A DNA stretch of 31,731 bases from a virus. The DNA lies in IMG/VR virus record IMGVR_UViG_3300036944_000597, positions 1 through 31,731 of that record, one strand, 5' to 3'. Positions within the stretch are counted from its first letter, which is position 1, and every line of letters begins with the position of its first letter. The position numbers and the translations under genes were made by a program. The notes below the pieces were generated by a model. That model was not told the origin of the DNA. It worked only from the letters and a program-made list of their open reading frames with translations, and ran no database searches. This document shows positions 16,350 to 22,734 of this stretch, one piece after another.

Positions 16350-17564
16350 TTACATTGTAAGAGGCTTCTGAACAGGCGCTACCCCAATAGTTTGCTGAGG
16401 CTGTAGCCCACCCTGTAACTGAGCTAACATCTCAGGTGTTAACCCTAAAGCTGCGAGCGCTTGAGCGTCAGGGCTTTGAACGGCCTGCCCATTAGTAGGA
16501 GCTGCCGCCACGCCGGGTACAAGGCTCTGGATATTAACTGGTGCAGTAGCTTGCACTGGTGCAGTAGCCTGTGCCGGTGCAGCTGCAGGAGCTGGAGCAG
16601 GTTGTGCCATAGCAGCTCCAGTGTTCGGAGCTTGTACTGCTGGATTCATACTAGGCAAGGCTACATTAGCCAGCGGGCCGGTAGTTACGGCAGGAACACC
16701 AATACCTTGACCTAGTTGGCTCATGATATTAGTACCAGTTCCGATACCTGCACTCTTATCCTTGGCAAAGTCCTGAAAGGTATCAGTAGTTGCCTTACTT
16801 TGTCCAGCAGTCGAAGTAGAATTAGACTCTGTAGCCTTCTCCTGCGCTGTCCGGTCTTGAGTAGTTGCAGTGTTACTAGTGTTAGTACCTGTGTTGGCAG
16901 TAGTTCCTGTAACATTGGAGTTCTCAGTGTTGGTAGTAGCAGCCTTACCAGTAGTAGCCTCTTGCCCGCCTTGCAATGCGCCCATAAGTTGAGCTAAGCT
17001 TTGAGATTGCTGAGCTTGACTTGCCTGCTTAGCCATTACACCAGCTTCGGCAGCGCGGGTTGCAAGGTCGTTCTGTAATAGGGCTGTAGTGGTATCACCA
17101 AACGTACCGCTGCGGTTGCCTACACCTGCAATAGCTCCAGCACCAGAACGTAGAACCTTCTGCATTGCGGCGTCCATGGCACCCTCACCCTTGCCAAACT
17201 CACCACTTAGCTGCATAATATTTTGTAATACAGCACTATTAGCGCCAGCGTCACCACGAACAGTGGTCTGAGTCTGGTCAGTTGCGGATTGCCCCGCCGT
17301 CTGTTGTTGTTGCTGCATTTGCTGAAGTTGGTTAGTAACGTCAGTTGTATTGGAAGTACCAAAAACCTTTTCCATAAGGTTCTTGTCCATTTGACTGAGG
17401 GATTGTTGTAGCTGTTGAAAGAATTCATCACTCACCCCTGTAGTACGTTGGTCTTGTGCCGCAGCTTCTGCAGCTGTTTTAGCATTTAAACGGTCTACTC
17501 TAAGTTCAGCCCCTTTACTAAGTAACTCAAAAGGGTTAGCCTTTGAAAAAATTTTATCGAACAT
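16350..17564 (-). CDS. Ejection-type virion protein, Gln/Thr/Ala-rich with low-complexity regions
   Basis: A 404-residue protein, first gene after leader element B. It begins with a helical segment (MFDKIFSKANPFELLSKGAELRVDRLNAKTAAEAAAQ), then a Gln-rich stretch (QQLQQSLSQMDKNL, QLQQMQQQQQ), a Gly-rich region (LRSGAGAIAGVGNRSG), a Thr/Asn/Ser-rich linker and a Pro/Ala segment with tandem PVQATA repeats. Such disordered, non-catalytic proteins are typical of DNA-ejection proteins that are packed in the head and unfolded to leave through the tail. A GAGG lies five bases before the ATG, and the A/C-rich linker of the leader element lies just upstream. Assignment rests on composition and its place beside the other two ejection-type genes. 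Confidence 0.6.
   Translation of the reverse strand: MFDKIFSKANPFELLSKGAELRVDRLNAKTAAEAAAQDQRTTGVSDEFFQQLQQSLSQMDKNLMEKVFGTSNTTDVTNQLQQMQQQQQTAGQSATDQTQTTVRGDAGANSAVLQNIMQLSGEFGKGEGAMDAAMQKVLRSGAGAIAGVGNRSGTFGDTTTALLQNDLATRAAEAGVMAKQASQAQQSQSLAQLMGALQGGQEATTGKAATTNTENSNVTGTTANTGTNTSNTATTQDRTAQEKATESNSTSTAGQSKATTDTFQDFAKDKSAGIGTGTNIMSQLGQGIGVPAVTTGPLANVALPSMNPAVQAPNTGAAMAQPAPAPAAAPAQATAPVQATAPVNIQSLVPGVAAAPTNGQAVQSPDAQALAALGLTPEMLAQLQGGLQPQQTIGVAPVQKPLTM
16537..16572 (-). repeat. 18-bp tandem repeat coding for a PVQATA unit
   Basis: Two 18-bp units (ACTGGTGCAGTAGCTTGC and ACTGGTGCAGTAGCCTGT on the + strand) differ at two positions and are followed by a diverged partial third. They lie inside the 404-residue ejection-type protein and encode its Ala/Pro/Gln repeat. 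Tandem units in frame can expand or contract without breaking the protein. Confidence 0.75.
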
Positions 17565-17593
17565 AATAACCTCGATGGTTGTAGTTGGGTAGT

Positions 17594-17724
17594 GTGTATT
17601 TCGGTGTGGTTGATTCCTGCGACAGTATAACCTTACTCTCCTCCCGCAAGGGTCGCTTCGCTTCCTCCCTTGCAGTCGTCAGGTAAGGTTATTCTTGGTC
17701 GCATCAACCACGCCGAAAATACAC
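17594..17724 (-). promoter_or_regulatory. Structured leader element, copy B (before ejection-protein block)
   Basis: A 131-nt imperfect hairpin. The sense-strand 5' arm GTGTATTTTCGGCGTGGTTGAT pairs with ATCAACCACACCGAAATACAC with one bulged U and one C/A mismatch. Then come a GCGAC/GTCGC helix, the conserved ATAACCTTAC with GTAAGGTTAT helix, and GCAAGGG with CCCTTGC closing a purine-rich loop that begins AGGAAGCGA. It starts 20 nt after the endolysin stop and ends 20 nt before GAGG of the 404-residue protein. A small 15-nt hairpin (17722-17736; CACC with GGTG) overlaps its first bases. It is the clearest copy for seeing that the outer helix differs from copy C yet remains paired. Confidence 0.87.
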
Positions 17725-17744
17725 CTGTGGCCGGTGGCGTTACC

Positions 17745-18122
17745 TTAGTAAGGGAATAAGCCTTTAGGTAAGTTAGGGTCACAGTCCATGTGGATGAAGC
17801 CATGCTTGTAGTTGATGCCTATGCGCCAGAAGCCATGCTTGATAGCAGAGGCCAACAGTGCGTAGCCTTGCTCCATGCTATTGTACTTAATATCTAGTGC
17901 ATAGCCGCGTAGGTGAGCGCTATTAGCTCCGCCGCCTACAGCAGCGTTGTGAGCTTCACAGCGAAACGCACTGTTAATCTTCAGTGGAAAGCCTACTTCC
18001 TCACGTATGGCATACAACTTAGTTAAGGTTGTCATACGCATGTCTGCAAAGCCTTTACCGCACTGCCCGCATTGGCAAGCAAACTCACTGTCTTGAAACT
18101 TTGGGTGTCTAGGGTTAGCCAT
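17745..18122 (-). CDS. Endolysin, M15-type D-Ala-D-Ala carboxypeptidase/L-Ala-D-Glu-like zinc peptidase
   Basis: A 125-residue peptidoglycan peptidase of the Peptidase_M15_3 type. The N-terminus has the family's FACQCGQCG cysteine motif at residues 14-22. Then come SAFRC...HN..VGG, SAHLRGYALDI and FIHMD. Zinc ligands are expected at His70, Asp77 and His111. It has no signal peptide or separate wall-binding domain, so it acts as a globular lysin needing a holin. The full-length size matches other phage enzymes of this type. GGAG lies eight bases before the ATG; the ATG overlaps the preceding gene's stop. It is the last gene before leader element B, placing lysis in the same late transcript as head and tail proteins. 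The exact bond cut cannot be told from sequence. Confidence 0.88.
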   Translation of the reverse strand: MANPRHPKFQDSEFACQCGQCGKGFADMRMTTLTKLYAIREEVGFPLKINSAFRCEAHNAAVGGGANSAHLRGYALDIKYNSMEQGYALLASAIKHGFWRIGINYKHGFIHMDCDPNLPKGLFPY

Positions 18123-18475
18123 TAAGGAGTCTCCAATGCTACTACTCTACTAGTTAAATCTGCCAGCTGAGCCATTACACTAGGCTCAGCGCCCAGCATA
18201 CTGTTTAAGGTAACCAACTCAGTGTCAGCTACAGTTATCAGTTGCCTGTAATCATCAATGGTAAAGAAGCCTGCCAGCTTTAATATCTGCAAGTCAGTCT
18301 TCACAGCCTTAAGATTTAGTAACAACCTGTTAGCCGCATCCAAGGTCGCCCTGTCTGGTAGGGAGTTGTTAAAGCTTACAGGTAAGTCCTGCACACGCTC
18401 CGACTTCAACTCCCCTTCAAAGGCTACTGGAAGGGTTGCAGGTAACTCTGCGTAATTCTCTATCCGCTTAGCCAT
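18122..18475 (-). CDS. Hypothetical small protein between nozzle-like protein and endolysin
   Basis: A 117-residue protein whose ATG overlaps the last codons of the 577-residue gene, and whose stop overlaps the endolysin start, so all three are probably translated together. The N-terminus is extended and polar (RIENYAELPATLPVAFEGELKSERVQDLPVSF). The middle and end are helical (LDAANRLLLNLKAVKTDLQILKLAGFF..., SVMAQLADLTSRVVALETP). No membrane segment. It may be a small tail or fibre-associated virion protein; family not recognised. Confidence 0.7.
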   Translation of the reverse strand: MAKRIENYAELPATLPVAFEGELKSERVQDLPVSFNNSLPDRATLDAANRLLLNLKAVKTDLQILKLAGFFTIDDYRQLITVADTELVTLNSMLGAEPSVMAQLADLTSRVVALETP

Positions 18476-20201
18476 CTATCAGCCCTCCAAGTTGTACCTC
18501 AAAAGATACCTCATTCAGTACAAAGTAGTTACCGCGCAGTAAGACACGCAGCTTAGCACCTACAGCAAAGCCAACCCACTTCAATGTGGTAGGCTCCCAC
18601 ACAAATACTTGTGGAGTAGTGAAGCCGTCCAGCTCACTATATACCTCCACAGACAATAAGGTTGTAGGGTCTGCAGGCTCATCATACTCTGCCAAGCTTA
18701 CACGCCCAACTGGAGTTACTGCATAAAGCTCAGTTAGATACCCACGCTTCAGGCTTAAGTTACTGAACATTATTTCACACGGCCTAAAAGCATAGGCACC
18801 TACAGGGAAGGTTGTAGACGACGTGCCGTTTGCAAGGTCGAGTATAATGTTTTTGTAGGTAGCTTGTCCAGCCAGTACCGCTCGTTTTGTTAGAAGGTAA
18901 GACTCCACAATGTGAGGAATCTTATTCTGAAAGTCACGAGTGTTGGTTATGCTTTTTAACAAGTTCAAGTTAGGAACCACACTAACTATATCACCCTCTA
19001 TCCACAAAGTTTCTTCTGTCTGTATATCAAATACACACATACGATTGTAGGTTTCGTTACCAGCTTCAGGGGCTAAATCCCCCATGAGCATAAATAGCTT
19101 AGTGCCAAATAACTCTAAGCGCTTTAACTTATTGTAGCGATACTGGGTATTGTCAGAGTCAGGGTAAAAGTGGCGTGTTATCTTACCGCTGCCTACCTCC
19201 CTCTCCTCTACATACTCTAAGTTCACAAGGTTCTGCAGCTGTGGAGGTGCAGGCTGCGCACCATTGGGGCTTACAAACATTAAGCCTTCTGAGGTAAGTG
19301 CAACTTGAAAGGCACTTTGCTCATTACGAGTTACCAGCGGCTCACCCTCAAATAGGATTAAACCTGCACTATCCCGCACCTCAGTGAGAATGAACGGAGC
19401 TACAGGGTCACCGCTGTATTCAGCGTTAACTATGTTCCGGCGGCAATAGATTAGGAATCCATTACTGTGCGGCACTATCATTTGAATCGGGCCTTGAGCC
19501 TCTGAAATCTTCAGGCTACCACCTAGGCCATCAGCAGGTGTAAAGTCCTTAAAGTTAAGTGGGCTGCTATAATATACCCGCTCCAATGTGTACACAAGCA
19601 TGTAGTTACCCCAGCTTGCTACACCTATCCACGCGGTTCCCCATTGCAGATACCCTGTGATGTTATGAGCTACCACAGAGTTAGTTACCAGATTGAACTC
19701 AAGGAATGCATAATCAGTAGTCAGCCCTGTAGCACTCCATGCTGAGCCTAAGCTATCACCGGCAGTCCATAGAACCAATGTACGGGTTTGGAACATGGTA
19801 TGTTTAACTGGGAAGTACAATGCAGTAGTCAGAACATCGCTGACAAAGCGAGTCCACTGCTTATTAGCTGTCAGTAGATAATAGATACGCGAGCCTGAAG
19901 GCCCTAGTGTATCGTCTAACAGCATATAGCTTATATTCCCTTCAACATCAATAACTTCCACTTGTCTAAATAGAGGAGTGTTTAAGTTGGCAGGTACATT
20001 AATAGGAGCCACAGTCTCAACCGACCAGCTAGGGCTGCGCACTCCGTTATCCGTGGCTAAGACGTTAAGAGCCCATACTACCTTAGGTAATATGGGCTGC
20101 GGCTTAGTATCCACGGCTGGGTCAAGATTAGAACCTAAGTACGGTAAACTTTGAAAGTTATTCCGCAGCGTTAAGTCTACTGATACAGGCCGTGTTGTCA
20201 T
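18468..20201 (-). CDS. Virion structural protein, tail nozzle-like candidate
   Basis: A 577-residue protein, rich in beta-forming residues and with repeated blocks that look like propeller blades: LVLWTAGDSLGSAWS, GYLQWGTAWIGVASWGNYMLVYTLERVYYSSPLNFKDFTPADGLGGSLKISEAQGPIQMIVPHSNGFLIYC, and LKRLELFGTKLFMLMGDL. The SSPLNFKDFTP...GGSLKI...IQ.IVPHSNGFLI pattern recalls large tail (nozzle) proteins of podoviruses. Position late in the head/tail block supports a tail role, but I cannot confirm the family. It has a GGAG about 10 bases before the ATG. Its start overlaps the end of the preceding small ORF by 44 nt. C-terminal part is beta-rich (GRVSLAEYDEP, KLRVLLRGNYFVLNEVSFEVQ). Confidence 0.6.
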   Translation of the reverse strand: MTTRPVSVDLTLRNNFQSLPYLGSNLDPAVDTKPQPILPKVVWALNVLATDNGVRSPSWSVETVAPINVPANLNTPLFRQVEVIDVEGNISYMLLDDTLGPSGSRIYYLLTANKQWTRFVSDVLTTALYFPVKHTMFQTRTLVLWTAGDSLGSAWSATGLTTDYAFLEFNLVTNSVVAHNITGYLQWGTAWIGVASWGNYMLVYTLERVYYSSPLNFKDFTPADGLGGSLKISEAQGPIQMIVPHSNGFLIYCRRNIVNAEYSGDPVAPFILTEVRDSAGLILFEGEPLVTRNEQSAFQVALTSEGLMFVSPNGAQPAPPQLQNLVNLEYVEEREVGSGKITRHFYPDSDNTQYRYNKLKRLELFGTKLFMLMGDLAPEAGNETYNRMCVFDIQTEETLWIEGDIVSVVPNLNLLKSITNTRDFQNKIPHIVESYLLTKRAVLAGQATYKNIILDLANGTSSTTFPVGAYAFRPCEIMFSNLSLKRGYLTELYAVTPVGRVSLAEYDEPADPTTLLSVEVYSELDGFTTPQVFVWEPTTLKWVGFAVGAKLRVLLRGNYFVLNEVSFEVQLGGLIDG

Positions 20202-20325
20202 TTCTTATATTCTCCAGTAGGGTTATAAGTTCGGAGGATTTACTAGCTACTAAAGCAACGTGATACTCTGCATTACCATCCACTAGAGTATCACGCACAA
20301 GCTTACTATTTAGCATATCTACCAT
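20158..20325 (-). CDS. 55-residue ORF overlapping neighbours on both sides
   Basis: A short reading frame (MVDMLNSKLVRDTLVDGN...CISRLNAAE) linking the membrane/coiled-coil gene and the 577-residue gene. The frame is open upstream to 20445, but the ATG at 20325 is preferred because it follows an AGAGAG sequence and lies near the end of the upstream gene, which stops at 20306. The product is mostly helical and soluble, with no lipobox. It could alternatively start upstream and be nested more deeply in the coiled-coil gene. Family unknown. Confidence 0.5.
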   Translation of the reverse strand: MVDMLNSKLVRDTLVDGNAEYHVALVASKSSELITLLENIRNDNTACISRLNAAE

Positions 20326-20680
20326 TACTCTCTGCTCTGGAAGTTGCACTATGTGCCCCTCCGATGCGAAGTTCGTTAGCCAGGAGCCTCTTGTCCAACT
20401 CGTGGTATAACTTTTGGAGTTCAACTGTTGAATTTTCGATAGCATCGATCACCTCTGCTAACTTCAAGTTCTGTTGAGTTAGTTGCTTATCTAGGTCACT
20501 ATGCAGTTTCCCAACTTCCTCATTGACCTTCTGATGTAGGCCTGACAGCCTTGCATCGACGCGGCTCTTCTCGGTTTGATAGATGTAAAGTACCAAAGCT
20601 ACTATGGCCGCGCCCAATGTAAGGATGGCAACCAACAGTTGGTCTTGTGTAATAGATAAAGCAACTTGTGGGTCTGCCAT
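20306..20680 (-). CDS. Membrane-anchored coiled-coil protein, possible inner-membrane spanin or holin-like
   Basis: A 124-residue protein with one strong hydrophobic segment at about residues 13-34 (QLLVAILTLGAAIVALVLYIY), then a charged coiled-coil region of ~60 residues (RVDARLSGLHQKVNEEVGKLHSDLDKQLTQQ and onwards) and a Gly/Ser/Asn-rich end. The start at 20680 is chosen because an upstream AAGGAG is well spaced from it; the ATG six bases earlier overlaps that site. One N-terminal membrane segment plus a periplasmic-type coiled coil is the layout of an inner-membrane spanin (Rz-like), which bridges to an outer-membrane lipoprotein in Gram-negative lysis. No lipobox partner is visible nearby, so a virion or other lysis role is also possible. 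Confidence 0.62.
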   Translation of the reverse strand: MADPQVALSITQDQLLVAILTLGAAIVALVLYIYQTEKSRVDARLSGLHQKVNEEVGKLHSDLDKQLTQQNLKLAEVIDAIENSTVELQKLYHELDKRLLANELRIGGAHSATSRAESNGRYAK

Positions 20681-20690
20681 CGTCATCTCC

Positions 20691-20897
20691 TTAACGTGTG
20701 TATTGTAAGTACATGTAGTCCTGTAGAAGCTCAGTAGGGGGAGCTGCGGAGCCATCTACAGCGTCACTAGGATACACCAAAGTCCAATTAGTGTTACCTA
20801 CTTGTCGAGTTAATAACACAGTACGGCCTACTTTAACGTACTGCTCTGTTACCCAGATTGGAATTAATCTTGGGTTGCGAACTGGTCTACTAAACAT
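20691..20897 (-). CDS. Small structural protein
   Basis: A 68-residue protein (MFSRPVRNPRLIPIWVTEQYVKVGRTVLL ... LLQDYMYLQYTR). The ATG at 20897 is preferred because GGAGG (complement of 20907-20911) is nine bases upstream; a TTG six bases earlier is too close to that site. The start overlaps the last codons of the 613-residue gene. The sequence is beta-rich and basic at the N-terminus, and lies in a run of virion genes. Function unknown. Confidence 0.65.
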   Translation of the reverse strand: MFSRPVRNPRLIPIWVTEQYVKVGRTVLLTRQVGNTNWTLVYPSDAVDGSAAPPTELLQDYMYLQYTR

Positions 20898-22731
20898 AAT
20901 CAAGTTCCTCCACTTCGTAGGCCAAACCGGCAGCTATCTGCGCAGCTTCAGATGCTTGCAGTCTGATACCTATTACCGCAAATCCTGAGAAGTTAAGTTC
21001 AACTTCGGCAATACTGGATGCTGCGCTCACCGTTAGAATTTGGGCAAATACAGCACCTAACGGTGTAACCATTGCAATATTGTAAGTAGGTGCAGAGGGT
21101 AGATAAGCTAGGCTAAATGTAACCTTACCTTCAACAGGCTGCACACCCCCAAAGACTATAGGGTAGTTTAAGCTGGCCTCATCTACTCCAAAGTTAAAGC
21201 CTGATGAGCTGCCTGTTTTAGTGGTGGATTCCAAGCCAAACTTAAAACTAGCAGCTTCCAAAAAGAAGCCCTTCAAGTCGTTAACCTTAATCACACGACC
21301 AACACGTTGGAAGGCTGTTTGTGTAGGATTCACATCCAACAGCGCAGGACTGCTTGCAAACGTAGCTTTAACCCCAACACCTGCAGCGGCTAGCGCACGT
21401 CCTAAGTACACAGGCTTGTAAGGGCCTACGACAAAGTCCGCTCTATACTTAACAAACCAGATAGCGTACGAATCAGCTGTTTGGGTTACAGTGTTTTGCG
21501 GAACAGTTACTTCACATACTACTGGAACATCCAACAGGAATGGTCTACGCCCCCAAGCCGTTGGCAGCATGCTGGAAGTAAATTGCCGTAAGCTGTCAGT
21601 TGTTTGGATTGCCTTAAGTCCTTGCAACACTACACCAGTTGGGTCAACTGAGATAGTTAAAGTAGCTGCACCGCGTACAGGTGAGGGCTCAACCAGGTAC
21701 ATTAAGTTACTTGATGTGGAAGGCTTTAAAGCTACTAGAGAATCAACAATACCTGGCCATGTAGGATGTGTCAGTATTGTTACTACCCCAGCTGTGAAGC
21801 CTGGGTTGATAACCAAGAGCCTTGCACTGTTAGCATTTTGAAAGCCTTGCAGAATCAGATATACTCGAGGGTGTATTCTGATTACGGTGCTAGGCGTCCC
21901 AGTCCAAGAACCTCCTGTAACAGTAAACCCAGCTGCGCCGTTGGTTTCCAAGTTTGTAACAGATACCAAGTTAGTGGCACCCAACGTGACAACTATGTTA
22001 TCCTCCACGTTGTTAGTAGTGCCAGTTAACCCAGAAGCTGTGTTGATTGTGTTAGCTACCAAGTTGACTACATAGCGACTGGCTCCGTCAGTCACCGCAA
22101 CTTTACCTAAGCTAACACCACGCCCTGCTGCTATGTAGCTGAAGCCAGCTGCTGTTGCAGTGCCTAATGCTGTTTTATCAGCAGCAGTCAGCCCAAACGT
22201 TCCAGTGTTAAAAGTAAGCTCTACAACACGCAAGTTTTTACTGGCTTGGGTATCGGTTGTGTGCGAGCACAGTACACCAACCTTATTAACCCCAGTAGGT
22301 ACCAACGCCACAATATCCGTGTAATACTGGGAAGCAGGTACAGAACTAAGTACGTGAGACAGCTCAGCGATTCGCTCGCCTGTAAGCTCGTTCATTACTG
22401 CAGCTCGAATTGCCCTGATGCTGCTAGCATAGTGCACATACACGGCATACGGAGCTGTAAGCTCTACCCTAGAGTGTAGAGTAGAGACATTACCATATGC
22501 TGCACTGGCACTTTCTTGGTGAATTTGAGGTGTAGTGCCAGTTGGAATAAACTGCCAACTAGCTCCACCCACCCGTGGTAACATAACTACTGGAAGAACT
22601 TCGCTTTCAGCTATTACAGTACCTTCTGAGCTAAGGTAGTACTCTACCCCAGATTCGATAGCTCTAGGGGCAACCAATTCCAGAATTGAAATCTTATTGC
22701 CTGCCCCATCGCGTGATGATAAGTTGTGCAT
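20890..22731 (-). CDS. Virion structural protein, fibre-like, unknown family
   Basis: A 613-residue protein rich in Thr, Val, Gly and Ala with few charges, as in beta-structured virion proteins. It has no signal peptide or membrane segment. The N-terminus contains GGASWQFIPTG, which resembles GGASWAQFQVLAP in the 704-residue neighbour, hinting at a shared fold or partner. Repeated blocks such as VVTLGATNLVSVTNLETNGAAGFTVTGGSW and VVTILTHPTWPGIVDSLVALKP suggest several beta domains. It lies between the adaptor block and the membrane/coiled-coil gene. It could be a head or tail fibre or decoration protein; I cannot tell which. GGAG lies about 10 bases before the ATG. Confidence 0.6.
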   Translation of the reverse strand: MHNLSSRDGAGNKISILELVAPRAIESGVEYYLSSEGTVIAESEVLPVVMLPRVGGASWQFIPTGTTPQIHQESASAAYGNVSTLHSRVELTAPYAVYVHYASSIRAIRAAVMNELTGERIAELSHVLSSVPASQYYTDIVALVPTGVNKVGVLCSHTTDTQASKNLRVVELTFNTGTFGLTAADKTALGTATAAGFSYIAAGRGVSLGKVAVTDGASRYVVNLVANTINTASGLTGTTNNVEDNIVVTLGATNLVSVTNLETNGAAGFTVTGGSWTGTPSTVIRIHPRVYLILQGFQNANSARLLVINPGFTAGVVTILTHPTWPGIVDSLVALKPSTSSNLMYLVEPSPVRGAATLTISVDPTGVVLQGLKAIQTTDSLRQFTSSMLPTAWGRRPFLLDVPVVCEVTVPQNTVTQTADSYAIWFVKYRADFVVGPYKPVYLGRALAAAGVGVKATFASSPALLDVNPTQTAFQRVGRVIKVNDLKGFFLEAASFKFGLESTTKTGSSSGFNFGVDEASLNYPIVFGGVQPVEGKVTFSLAYLPSAPTYNIAMVTPLGAVFAQILTVSAASSIAEVELNFSGFAVIGIRLQASEAAQIAAGLAYEVEELDYV

Positions 22732-22734
22732 AAC

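Noticed and set aside
16461-16997. + strand Cys/Ser-rich frames opposite the 404-residue gene
   Set aside because: They arise from the complement of Thr/Gln/Ala codons; no support for expression.
20158-20445. 95-residue version of the small ORF and a possible frameshift product with the coiled-coil gene
   Set aside because: No slippery sequence seen; the shorter start at 20325 has a better ribosome site and normal overlap.
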